The notes under the pieces: generated by a model
What the model saw: the letters and a program-made list of their open reading frames with translations, nothing else
Told to the model about the DNA's origin: nothing
Database searches by the model: none
Source: Linum tenue
Lineage: Eukaryota > Streptophyta > Magnoliopsida > Malpighiales > Linaceae
DNA: 64,000 nucleotides
Direction of reading: 5' to 3'
Assembly: GCA_946122785.1 (NCBI GenBank)
Contig: CAMGYJ010000002.1
Span: 38,776,495-38,840,494 of the forward strand
Part shown: positions 22,591 to 33,704 of the stretch, in pieces
How the letters are laid out: each line of letters starts with the position of its first letter
Position numbering within the stretch: position 1 is the stretch's first letter
Translations under genes and position numbers: made by a program

Positions 22591-24901
22591 TCAGGGAAGT
22601 GTAGGATCAGGTGCCCTCAAGAGCGGATCCACATCGCTCTTGAGGTACAGCTTCAAATGGTGGCCATGTACACGACGAATGTGGCCACCTGCATTTGCCA
22701 GCTCGACTTGGCCATCCGGTAGGATGCAAGCGAGTGAATACTCGGATGGCCAAGGTGGGGGCGGGACCAGCTCATAGTGGTCTCCGGCTTTCGTGCGAGC
22801 AGGCTTAGCTGCCTGCAGTTTCGGCCGCCACTCCTCCTTGACCTGTTCTTTGGATGATGGAGTGGTCCGGAGTGGCGGCGAAGATGTGAGAGGCGGGTCC
22901 TGCAAAACAGGCAGCACAGAAGGATACACGACAGACTCGTGCTCCTGGTGAGATACAGCATGCAGAGGTAACGAATCAGGTATAGTGTTAGCAACAGAAA
23001 ATGTTATTCGCTCCTCTCCATCCCTCAGAACTAAGGTCCCATCATGCACATCTATGAGAGCCTTGGCGGTGGCCAGGAAAGGCCTTCCCAGTATAAGAGG
23101 CACTTCTGTGTCCTCACTGATGTCCAGGATAACAAAATCCACAGGATATGTGAATTTGCCAACCTTGACCAGAAGGTCTTCCACTATACCCCTAGGATGC
23201 ACTACCGATCTGTCAGCTAATTGAAGGGTCATCCTAGTAGCACGGGGTTCACCTAGGCCTAGTTTCATGAACAATTTATATGGAATAACATTGATACTAG
23301 CACCTAAATCCGCCAAGGACTTCTCTACATGCAATTTACCGATAGAGCACGGGATAGTGAAACTACCTGGGTCCTTTTTCTTCTGCGGCAGCTTGTTCTG
23401 CAGAATAGCCGAGCACTCCTCGCTGAGCTCCACAGTGGCCAGCTCACTCAGCTTCTGCTTCTTTGAGAGAAGCTCTTTCAGAAACTTCGCATACTTTGGC
23501 AATTGCGATAGTGCCTCAAGAAAGGGCACTTGGACATTCAGCTTCTTGAGCATGGCCATGAAGTTCTCGAACTCTGTCTCCAGCCTGTCTCTGTGCAACC
23601 GAGTAGGGAAAGGGAGTTTAGGGACATACTCCTTCACTACTGGTTGCGGTTCAGGTGCAGGCACCTCAACCTCCTTCTCTACTTCGTGTTCCACCGCTGG
23701 AGATGCTACGACAGGGCTTTCTTTCTCCGGTTCCCGAGCAGGTGGATCAACAGTCAGCTTGCCACTCCTGGTCATGATGGCATTGGCAGTCTCGTGGGGG
23801 TCGCGAGGATGAGGGATGGTCTGCGCTGGTAGAGTACCAGGCGCCCTTTGAGCCACTGCTTGGGCCACGCTCCCCAGCTGGGTCTGGATATCCTGCAAAA
23901 CAGCCCGTGTATTCCTCTGACCAGCTTCCAGAGCCAGGAGTTGACCCGAGGCCTTCTCCATGAACTGCTCAAAGGTGTTGAATTTCTGAGCACTAACACT
24001 GGCGAGAGAACCCACCAAGTCCTGCAGTTCAGCCATCTTATCGTTCTGCACTGGGGCAGCAGGGGCTGCACCTGGCTGCTGGAATTGCCCCTGTCTGGGC
24101 TGATATGGTGGCCTCTGGAAGCCCGGTGGTCCCTGTGGAGGTGGTGGTCTGGGATTTGGCCCAGCCCAGGAGAAGTTAGGATGCTGGCGCCACCCCTCAT
24201 TGTACGTGTTGCTGTAGGGGTCATTGCGCCTGACATTGTTGATGAAGTTCACCTGCTCCTGGGGTGTGGTCGATTCCTTCATCGCCTGGCAGTCTTCCAC
24301 CATATGATGGGTGCTCTCGCACCACTGGCAGAGCATCGCCTGCTGCTGTCCGGTCCCTGGAATCATCCCGGAACGATCGATAGCTGAGACCAGCTTCGAT
24401 ACTACCTGCACCAAATCAGATGACTGGGTGCCCACAACATGCACACCCCGGCCTGGTGCTCTCCTCGATCTCCTGGCAGTGCCCCAATCATAGCCATTCT
24501 CCGCCATCTCTTCAAAGAGTTGATTCAGCTGTGGCGGGGTTTTGGTCAGCATGTTCCCGCCACAAACCGAATCAATCAGCTGCTTGTCCTCCGGGAAGAG
24601 AGCGTGATAGAAGGTGCCCACCTTAAATGCATCATTAAAACCATGATTGGGACACCTGAGAAAAAGACTGTTATACCTCTCCCAAGCATCCCTGATGGTC
24701 TCATCCTCATCCTGAGTAAAATGTGTAATCTGCTTCTGGAGATCAGCTGTCTTGGATGGAGGATGGTAACGGGTGAGGAACTTGTCCGCCAGGTTGGCGA
24801 ACGTGGTGATGGAGCCCGGAGGTCGAGTGTCTAGCCACTCCTTGGCCTGCCCCTCCAGAGTGAATGGGAAGTACCTCAGCTGGATGGCATCTGCTGCCCC
24901 T
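22591..24901 (-). pseudogene. Gypsy gag-protease, 5' truncated, fused to the integrase C-terminal tail
   Basis: An open frame of about 769 codons enters from 24901 without a start codon and stops at 22591. It begins inside the retrotransposon gag domain (AIQLRYFPFTLEGQAKEW, then GSITTFANLADKFLTRY). A zinc knuckle of the form CQWCESTHHMVEDC follows, then a Pro/Gln-rich stretch. The aspartic protease has the Athila/Tat-type DLGASINVIPYKLF and VPLILGRPFLATAKALIDV. After the protease there is no RT. The frame ends with GHIRRVHGHHLKLYL, which resembles the very C-terminus of gypsy integrases. A precise deletion of RT-RNase H-integrase core is therefore inferred. The N-terminal part of gag is cut by the duplication junction. 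Confidence 0.8.
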
Positions 24902-25261
24902 CCAAAATTAATCTACAGATTTGGTACATGTAATTGTAACCCTAAACCCGAACCAATCAATACCATATACTCTACAACAATAACACCTTAGAGCATCTCC
25001 ATCCCATTGCTAAACCAACCTTTAGCAATTGGCAATGCCAAACCCTAACACACGAACCAATCAATAACATATACACTAAACCATCAACACCTTGCTTATT
25101 TAGACCATCTCCAATGGTGCAATTCTTGAGAATTGCAAGCTGATGTGGCAAAGGAGTGAAAGTGGGACGGTGAGTTGCATTGATGTGGGATCAATTACAA
25201 AAGTTGCAAATTTGCATCTGATGAATGTTTTCATGAAGTTGCAAATTTTCATGCAGCACAC
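24902..25261. repeat. Flank of the gypsy LTR, second copy of the duplicated block
   Basis: Copy of 16401-16760 at an offset of 8,501 bp, fused on its left to the middle of gag (GCCCCT|CCAAAATTAATC). The two copies share only CC before the break, so the join looks illegitimate. Confidence 0.85.
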
Positions 25262-26602
25262 TGACACGCCAAAACACAACACCAAACTGCGACCAAGTGC
25301 AATCGCAGTCCGGGAATGCAGTAACAGGCAAGTTTAATTATCAACCCGGGGTCTAGATCTACTGCTTACTCCGTGATTCTCTATTATCTAGCAAACTAGT
25401 TCGAGAGATTGTTGTTTAACGCAAAAGCAGTAAGAAAGCAGGAAATGGTTCGGTTTTCAAAAGCAGTTAAGAGTCACTCGGGATTGAGTCCCCCTAGCCC
25501 CTTAGTTAGGTTCAATTGCAATTCCCTGGGTTGATTTACTGTTGATTAGACTGCGGAAGATCCGACAGTAGCTTGGAATCTCTTAAGCTGACCAAGCCCT
25601 CTCAGTATAACTACCCGGCAGACGACTAGTCTTCACCAGGATAGAAAGCTGAGGCTATGAACACAGAACTCCACTACTGGCGTCAAGAACACCAGTACAA
25701 AGCAGTAAATTGGCTAACTCTCGTATAGCCAATCTCCTACTATCGAATGAAGAAGCTCTAACAACCTAATCAGATCCTATCTATCTCAGGTTGAAGCAGA
25801 AATTGAGACAAGCTGATCAGACTCAAATCAATTCATGAAACATGCGTCATTCGATTAAAATCAAACAATAATATCATCCCAAGTCATTACAATCAAAACC
25901 CTAACATCAGGAACTAGGGTTCTTCATACCCAAGTGAGAGAAGGGTTCTACTCCATAGAGAGAGAAGAGAAAACAAGAATCGGATTAGTCATACTCATAA
26001 CGATGAGGATAATCTGCTCCGGGACGATGATGTTCACTCCTATGACGATCTCCAGGCTCGATTCGATGAAATCCAGCTCCAAGACGGCTTCTAGGATGAG
26101 TTCTTCGCACTTTCTCTCTCTAGGGCTCTGTTTTTGCTCTGAAAACACGATCCTCCCTCTTTTGGCTCGGATTAGGCATTAAAACCGGTCTCCCCGAGTT
26201 GCACGGGCAGGTGCACGGCCGTGCACCACCCCATTCTGGCCGTGCAACATCAAACGCACCGTTTTATTTATTAAGCTCAGCCTTCTTGCACGGCCAGGCG
26301 CACGGCCGTGCAAGCCTGGATTGTGCCCGTGCAAGCTCTCGTCGTGAGGCGCACGGCCAAATGGCACTAGTGCACGGCCGTGCAGCCCCCTGGTCTGGCC
26401 GTGCACTCCTCCAAAAGCTCGCCCTCCGTCCGTTCTTCATCCAATCGACCCCAGACTCGCTCCTAAGCCTTCATTCACGTACTAGGACCTGAAATAACAC
26501 AACCAAGCACAACCTAGCGTGAAATCGGCCTAAAACACGAGAATCAACACCTCAAACGGTGTTAGTATGAGGGTAAAAACATGTGTAAATGACGATCTAT
26601 CA
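25262..26602 (-). mobile_element. Solo LTR copy of the gypsy element with TSD CACAC
   Basis: Same 1,341-bp LTR as 16761-18101. The 5-mer CACAC stands on both sides (25257-25261 and 26603-26607), the signature of an intact insertion that has collapsed to a solo LTR. Confidence 0.85.
26198..26409. repeat. GCACGGCCGTGC palindrome cluster in the second LTR
   Basis: Copy of the cluster at 17697-17908. Confidence 0.85.
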
Positions 26603-27371
26603 CACACACATATATACAATTCCAATCACAATACTTTACATAATTCGAATAAAACAACGACAAAAAACAACTTGAGAGATGCACTCAAATTAATATAATA
26701 CACTCACCAATTAATATTGAATTGCAACGAAAATTAAGTAGGACCCACGATCACAATTGATATATAGTTAAAGTTGCTAAAGTGGCATTTGGGACCATAT
26801 ATTTGCTCGGTGTTGGAAACTTGAACTGAAACTGGAAGTCCTCCTATGCCGAGTCGTTTGGTATATAAGAAGACTGTTGGCTCTTGCGGTGTCGTTTAAT
26901 TTATGCACTCATTAATGGTCACTTGATGGCAATTTGTAAGCACTTGATGGTAATTGAGAATACTACACCTCCCCCTAGTAATTTGACATTACCACGTTTT
27001 CTTACTTCTTTTTCCAAATTCCATACCATCAATTCTCACAAACTAAACCTTATCCAAACGTGAGTTTTTTTTTCAATTTCCACAAGTCAATTCCTTGGTT
27101 TTGTAAAACATGTAAATTCAGACAAATTTCAACGTTTTAAAATTTCCACATCCAAACGACCCTAAATAAATCATGTGCAACATTTCAGTTGAATAATCTT
27201 GAGAACTAGTTTTTTTATTCAATTATTACATCGTATTTTTTGCACTAATTTTGAGCACTCATTAAATGTGTAGAGCATGTGGCTACAGAGGAGCAGAGTT
27301 CGAAATCCGGCAAAAAATCCGGTTGGCCCAATCGTAAAGACTTCTAAAAATGGAGTCAGTAGTCAACAAAT
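26603..27371. other. Non-coding, right flank of the solo LTR
   Basis: It starts with a CA repeat and AT-rich DNA. From about 26840 it is homologous to the MULE 3' flank at 15120. No gene was seen. Confidence 0.5.
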
Positions 27372-27570
27372 AAAGTACAGTATTTTTATTGGGACTGTAG
27401 GATCCCCTCCAGATTTTAGAAGATCTCAAACGCTAAAGTACAAAGTACAGTATTTTTATTGGGAGTGTAGGATCCCCTGCAGATTTAGAAGATCTCAAAC
27501 GCTAATAGTACAAAGTACAGTATTTTTATTGGGAGTGGAGGATCCCTCGCATATTTAGAAGATCTCAAAC
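27372..27570. repeat. 70-bp tandem repeat, three copies
   Basis: AAAGTACAGTATTTTTATTG occurs at 27372, 27442 and 27512, each followed by a GGATCCC and AGATCTCAAAC segment. The homologous place near 15520 has a single unit. Confidence 0.8.
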
Positions 27571-27696
27571 ACTTTTGGAAGCCGCCATGGAAGCGAAGAG
27601 AGAAGCAGAAGAAAAAATCACAAAACAGTATACAAACATAAACAAATGTTACATAGAGTCGAACAAAAACAAAAAGCTGTACTTTCCCTAACTATT

Positions 27697-28050
27697 TTAT
27701 CCTATTATACATATGGAAACTTTCCTATCTTGTATACATTTTGGGAGCATGATCAACAAGTACGCGTCAATATGGCGCAGAAGAATCATCACATGAAGTA
27801 GGGTTCCACAACACCTATTATGGAATCGCAACAACATGTGATGATTCTTCTGGCTATATTCAGACGGCGACTTATTGTCATTGCTCCCCTCCCTGCCTCT
27901 AACAAAGACCCTGCATGGAGAGAAAAGGAGAAACAATACAACGAAGGATTTAGTTTAACAGTCATGATCTAACAATGACATAATGAAAGGAAATGAGATC
28001 TAAAATAATACGCAGTCTCATCATTACCACTGCACCCGAAAATAAAGCAT
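27697..28050 (-). CDS. Small two-exon gene of unknown function, copy 2
   Basis: Exon 1 is 28050-28028 and exon 2 is 27910-27697, with donor GTAATG and acceptor CATGCAG, giving 78 residues. Start, splice positions and most residues match the copy at 15971-15626. Differences fall in the middle and the end (for example LLCDID becomes LLRHID). Retention of an intact frame after this much divergence is mild evidence that the small protein was real in the parent elements. Confidence 0.4.
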
Positions 28051-28451
28051 GGGATAGGAGGACGAGAGGCGGATGGAGTTGATTTTCGGAGTTTCATATT
28101 GAGAAGATGGAAGAAAGGGTTCTTTTCAGGGATTGAGAGGAGGAGGAACGAACACCAGCAGGAGATGGTTTTCGAAGTCTCATATTGAGAAGATGGAAGA
28201 AAGGGTTCTTTTCAGGGATCGGAGCACGGTCTCTCCTTCACTGATTAACGAATTTAAAGATTGACTCGTAATTACTTTTACTTTCCCTCCCTTCACATTT
28301 ACTGAAAATTACAGTCCCTACCACTGCCTCGGCCTTGGTAACGCCAGCATTGGTTATGGGCAAAAGCGACTTTCCGAACTCGGCAATATCTGATTGGGTG
28401 ACACGCACGCGACGAGGATCGAAGGTATTTCACCATCGGATTAAGGGAAAA

Positions 28452-28511
28452 GGAATTGACGGTGGGAAATGGGAATTGACGGTGGGAAATGGGAATTGAC
28501 GGTGGGAAATG
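28452..28511. repeat. 20-bp tandem repeat, three copies
   Basis: GGAATTGACGGTGGGAAATG repeated three times without change. A single related unit lies at about 16335. Confidence 0.9.
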
Positions 28512-28609
28512 GGGATGTACTTTTATAAATAGTCTGAATTTGTAGATTAACTAACTTTTTCGTTTACCAACATTACTCTATTGATCTGGTTTATTTTATT
28601 CTAACTTGA

Positions 28610-28642
28610 AACCCTAAACCCTAAACCCTAAACCCTAAACCA
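28610..28642. repeat. Interstitial telomere-like repeat (CCCTAAA)4.5
   Basis: Four and a half perfect CCCTAAA units, the common plant telomere sequence, embedded in AT-rich repeat DNA. Too short to be a telomere. Confidence 0.9.
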
Positions 28643-28699
28643 AACCCTAATACACGAACCAATCAATATCATATACTCTACAACAATAACAACACCTTA

Positions 28700-30339
28700 T
28701 AGGCTTATACCGTAGCCAATCAATAACATATATACTTTAAACCATCAACACCTTGCTCCTCCCTTATACGTCCATAACCTTCAAGACCTTATACTGTATA
28801 CCAACAACACCTTCTTCTATCTCCATCCCCAACTTTCAATTTATAATAAGTGTTTCCTTTGAAATATAAAATGGAACCCACCTTGGCAATTACTAGCATA
28901 ATGTAGGGATGTAGATGAATAGAAATTGTTAAGTGATGAATTGCTAAAATTGATGATGTGGCGGTAGGGACCTCGTTTAGAAATTGTTGTTCAATTTTAG
29001 GGATGAAGATGATCAATACACTAACCCAATACCATATACTCTAAACCATCAAAACCTTATACAATATCTTATTTTAGGGATGGAGATGATCAATACACTA
29101 ACCCAATACCATGTACTCTAAACCATCAACACCTTATACAATATCGTATACCTATACGCTGATAAATTAAAATTATAACTTGCTTTTCAAAACATAAATT
29201 AAAAATTGATACTCACTAAGTATCGAACCACAAACCTCTACTTTATTGACTAAGCAAATAAGAGACAATTAACCAATTAAGCTACATCACATTGATGACC
29301 ATCTTGCATAATTTCGCTTTCTTATTAAGTGAAGGGTTAAAATGAACGATAAATATATCACAGGGGATTGTTTCAACTTCGGCGGGGACTGAGAGAGTGG
29401 AAAAGGGGTAATTATTCTACCAAAACAGAAAAGAAAAGGGGGAATTAATGAAGAGTTAAATTGGACGGATTGTCTTTACCACGCCACTACAAAATCATTC
29501 GGAGCAAAAACACACAGGTTCAAATCAAACAATAAATTATCAGCATTTATAAGCAGATATAAAGCATTTATAAGCAGATATAACGAATTATGTCTTAGTA
29601 ATAAGGCATGATCAGCATTTATAAGCAAATATAAAGAAAATATATAATCGAGAAAAAATAAGACAACACCTACCCTCACCCTTTAACCAATCGATCCCAT
29701 ATGCTCTAAACCATCAACACCTTATAACCTACCCATATACCATATACTCTATACCATCAACAACCTAATACCCTAAGCAGTCAGTACCCATTTCCTTTAA
29801 CATCAACACCTTATACAACAATCGTATACCTATACGCTGATAAAATTTTACATTTTGAAAATACTTGCCCAACTAAAGTACATAGGTACTTCAAAAGTGA
29901 AACTCTAACTTTCGTTTCAAAACATAAATTCAAAAAATATCCTCACTCAGTATCCAACCACAAGCCTCTAATTAGTCTACAAGAGGTTTGTTATGTACGA
30001 GTGCATTGCATAAAGAGGGGAAATCGGTGAGAGAGTGGAATGGGATCTCAATTAATGAAGAGTTAAATTGGGCGGATTGTAGTTTACCTCGTACCGCTAA
30101 ATGTGTAAAGAGACACGCTAGCATTTACCAAATTCCAAAAAAGATGGAACACACAATTATGTTTAAATTGCGTGAACTCAATGAATGATCAGGATTTTAG
30201 AAGCAGAAGCAGAAGCAGATGAAAATAAGTAAAACAAAGAATCGCCACTGAGAGTCTGAGATAGACAATTATCAAAGGCCCAACCTAATGACAATCCGGA
30301 ACTCAGTATCTATTATCAACAAACTAGGTGTCATTGGTC
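28700..30339. other. AT-rich repeat zone with an internal diverged duplication
   Basis: Short phrases such as CCATATACTCTAAACCATCA recur many times. The stretch about 28980-29480 is similar to about 29690-30080 (shared CGTATACCTATACGCTGATAA, then AATGAAGAGTTAAATTGG). A small tandem repeat of CATTTATAAGCAGATATAA lies at 29540-29640. No gene is supported. Confidence 0.6.
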
Positions 30340-31255
30340 CATGTACAAGCCCACGTTTGAATGTTATTTAAAAGCCTGCAAAAATCAATGATCAGACCCA
30401 GTCCAACTAGAATTAGTCCTAAACGCACCGTTAATACATAAACACAAATTAAGGAGACCTCTCCATCTGATTCGAATCAAATTAGGTCTTCTTCATCTCC
30501 TTCCTCAATCCTCTGGGCGAGACGAACACTGCATATCAGGAAACCTTAATTTCACCGAGTGATAGAAGTTTCGAGAAAATGACAATAATGCTAAGACAAG
30601 ATGACAAAGCACTAGTGACATGAACCCTAGGGTTAGCAAATCTCTTTCAAGGGTTCTTTTGCAAACGAAAAGTTTGATGAACACAATAATAGACATGGTC
30701 GCCGTAATCGTGTTAGAAAGAGAAAGGCGAGTAAATTCCGCACGGAAATAAAATGACGATGAACAAAACGTCGATTTGTGGATAAAAGGATTTGGGGTTC
30801 AAAACGATGATTATGTGAGGATTTCATATTGGATGGGGATCTTCTCTTCGAATGTGGATACATAGATTTGGCGTATGAAACATGATGATGTTGGGGATTT
30901 GAGATTGGATAGGGAGCTAAATCGAATGTGGATCAAATAATAAAAGGATTTGGGTTTCGAAACGATGATTTTGTTGGAGATTTCAGATTTGATAGGCAGC
31001 TTATGATCGAACTTCGAACTTAGAGTTAGAGGGGACCCTCCAAGGCGAATGAGGGATCGTAGAAGGGAGACTGGAAATTGGTTAGGGCGGCGGGTCGTAT
31101 CCATAGGGTTTAACCTCTTAATCGCTATCATTAAACCGGGTACAGTTAGGTTGAAGTCCGTAGAAGTCACCATAAACGCTTCGTGATGCATTTGGTAATT
31201 TTCCTTGCCCCCGGTTACCCGTACCCCTGATTTTGCCCTGGGCACCGTAGAACTG
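30340..31255 (-). repeat. CTACGGTGCCC repeat, copy 2 (inverted relative to 4093-4885)
   Basis: Reverse-complement partner of the repeat at 4093-4885. Its end at 31230-31255 reads GCCCTGGGCACCGTAGAA and abuts a TA run. Identity is clearest at 30340-30720 and in the terminal block. The middle (30720-31150) differs from copy 1. Confidence 0.7.
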
Positions 31256-31270
31256 CCCATATATATATAT

Positions 31271-31675
31271 GGGGAGTTCTACGGTACCCCGGGTGAAATC
31301 CGGGGTACCGCATACCTTAAGTAAGAAAACGCTCTCTAGAACTTGAATTGACTGATCTTTCGGACATTATACTATACTCTAACCCATAAAGATCAAAATC
31401 TAGGTCTTAATTCTCTAAATCTTATACCCCAAGATCAATTTAATTAGAAACAATAATCGACGGTTATGATTCGTCCAAATATAGGCAAAATAAGTAATGC
31501 ACCATCTTAGGGTTTATAGTTTATGATTTAGATAATTAGGATCTAGGATTCACTCATTAAGGGTTATGGTATAGTATCATGCCCAAAAATCCTGCTAATT
31601 CGAGGTCTAGATAGCGTTTTCATACTCAAGGTATGCGGTACCCCGGATTTCACCCGGGGTACCATAGAAGGCACC
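31271..31675. mobile_element. Inverted-repeat element inserted in a TA microsatellite
   Basis: The left end GTTCTACGGTACCCCGGG and the right end CCCGGGGTACCATAGAA form terminal inverted repeats of about 50-70 bp, including a GGTATGCGGTACC block. TA runs lie immediately outside at both ends (about 31257-31270 and 31675-31699). The interior is non-coding, with CCTAA-rich phrases that recur at 32185-32435. Confidence 0.7.
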
Positions 31676-31696
31676 ATATATATATATATATATATA

Positions 31697-31766
31697 TATG
31701 GTTCAGGCTAGTGTACGCCCGGGCGTATGCTAGGTTAGCGTACGCCCCATTGAGTTTTGCTATATA
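31697..31766. mobile_element. Fragment of a TTCAGGCTAG inverted-repeat element
   Basis: GGTTCAGGCTAGTGTACGCC followed by GAGTTTTGCTAT. The reverse complement of a related end is found at 56920-56955. The element is cut short by the copy at 31769. Confidence 0.5.
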
Positions 31767-31768
31767 GA

Positions 31769-32176
31769 TCACTTCGGGGCACTCACAAAAATGAGTGCGT
31801 TCAATGCACCCAACTAAAAAACTAGTCTTAAGGTGTCGGATTTTGAATTTTAATTTGTAGAATTAGTGTAATATGATGATATAACATATGATAACAACTA
31901 ATTAGTGGATTACCCTAAGCCCTAGACCTCCAATTTTGAGTTCTATCCCTAAACCCCAAATTGTAAACCCTAACCCTAACCTTAAATCTCTAACTCTAAA
32001 TCCTTCAAATCAAAGTAAATCTTCAATAGTTTTTGTGAAAATTCATGTGCGTTATTGTTCATCACATCATAAGTGGTGATTGACATCATTTTGACATAAA
32101 TCGCATGTTTAAAATGACGGTTATGAAGTGAGTGCACTGAATGCACCCAAAAAAGTGAGTGCACCGAAGACGCATA
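31769..32176. mobile_element. TTCGGTGCACTCA-family element, copy 3
   Basis: Ends CTTCGGGGCACTCAC and GTGAGTGCACCGAAG. Its size and interior match copy 1 at 3420-3835. Confidence 0.65.
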
Positions 32177-33066
32177 TGGTATTATTCTCAAACCCTTAAA
32201 TATTAAAATCTAGGTCTTAAATTTATAAATCTCATACCTAAGATCAATTTAATTATAAACAAAAATCAATGGTCATGATTCGTTAAAATCAATGCAACAA
32301 ATTACATGCACAATCTTAGGGGTTAAGCTCTATGATTTAGATAACTAAGACCTAGGGTTCACTCATCAAGGGTTAGGGTATAATATCATGCCCACCAATC
32401 CGGTTAATTCGTGGTCCAGATAGTATTTTCTTACTAAGAGTATAAGATCATGCTTATATATTGACAATAGATGTGGCATTACACCAACAAAATGAAGATA
32501 TTAGTATAAGTAGTGGATTTTTTCTTCTCTAAACAAACACCAAAGATAAATAAATTTTAGCAAATGCATATTTGATAAGTTAGAAAATTATACAACAATG
32601 GACCATGTTAAGATTAGAACCCTCGACAGTGTGTGAGTATCTTGGAGCGAGATTCTAAACCAACATCTAAACAACGACCATGAGTTGAGGGTGAGTCTAT
32701 ATTAAACTTCAGGAATTAACAATTGGTACATATTGTATAAGATATTAAATTGGGTGTCTTGATAGACAAATATGATCTTACACTAAGACAGTAAAATTTC
32801 AATTGGGATGACCAAATCTATGTAATATTGAGAGTCTTGGTACATATTAAGTTGTCGTCATCTGAGCAACATCATTAGTTGAGAGTTCCTCCAAACTCGA
32901 CATTCATTGAATAACATATATTGTATAAGACAAAAAAATTGAGTATCGTTATTGACAAATCTTGACATTAGATTCTATATGGGACATAATATATCTTTGT
33001 GACATAATTTATGATCAGTGAAACGAAGCATTATAAGTGAATGTGTTAAGTATTGAGAATTTTTAA
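32177..33066. other. AT-rich non-coding sequence
   Basis: The first 250 bp repeat the interior of the 31271-31675 element in the same orientation. The rest shows no coding or RNA signal I can support. Confidence 0.55.
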
Positions 33067-33704
33067 GGTTAAATACACTTGTATATCCAAAAGTATCACG
33101 TTTGTGCCAATAATATCCAAAAATCCTAAAATACCACTTATATCCATGTTTTAAAGTTTTTCTTTGCCAAATCTATCCATATCCGTTAAATGCTTTAACG
33201 GCGTTAATAACTCCGTCAAGATAGTTGACGACAAGCTGATTGTACGCCAACTATGCAGACACGTAAGCGCCAACTATGCCAAAAGTGCCACGTAAGAATG
33301 AATTAAAAAATTAATTTAAAATAAAACCTAATCCCACATATTACCACTGACGACGAACAACGAGGTTGCTCCAAAATCCCTTTCTCCTTTCGTTTTTAGG
33401 GTTAGCACCCTGGCGGCGACAAATTCTCCACCTGCCGACTGAGCCTCCACCTGGCGATTTAAGATCCTCCCGCCGAATCTATATACTCCCTGAGATTGAA
33501 GATCGGGTCGGCGAGTGAAGATTTCGGATTCGTGGTTTTTGGCAATTTGGCGACTCCTGCGATTCTGGCGGATTTGGCGATTGGCGATCGGCGACCCAGA
33601 TTCACGACAAAAGCGATTTGAAGAACCAGCTTTCCATTTGTCGTAGGTGATAAACTTCTTTGTTGATTCTCGTCTCTGCATTTGAATTTAGTCGACGTTT
33701 CGCC

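Larger units (their letters stand above)
18102..24901 (-). mobile_element. Internal region of an Athila/Tat-like gypsy derivative without RT or integrase
   Basis: In element order (minus strand): truncated gag plus protease (24901-22591), about 1.3 kb non-coding (22590-21315), an envelope-position ORF (21314-19953), about 1.85 kb non-coding, the polypurine tract and the LTR. No reverse transcriptase, RNase H or integrase core was found in either strand. The right edge (24901/24902) cuts gag and joins directly to duplicated flank, so leader and primer-binding site are missing. The element cannot be autonomous. Confidence 0.8.
26840..28700. repeat. MULE 3' flank segment, copy 2
   Basis: Diverged second copy of 15120-16490 in the same orientation, without a transposase beside it. 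It keeps the small two-exon gene and differs by small expansions (tandem copies at 27372 and 28452). It is likely a remnant of a related, deleted MULE. Confidence 0.65.

Noticed and set aside
22985..24834. Plus-strand frames opposite gag-protease
   Set aside because: The minus strand carries clear gag and protease motifs. The plus-strand frames lack any.
28610..28642. CCCTAAA repeats as evidence of a telomere
   Set aside because: Only four and a half units within ordinary repeat DNA. Interstitial telomere-like repeats are common in plants.
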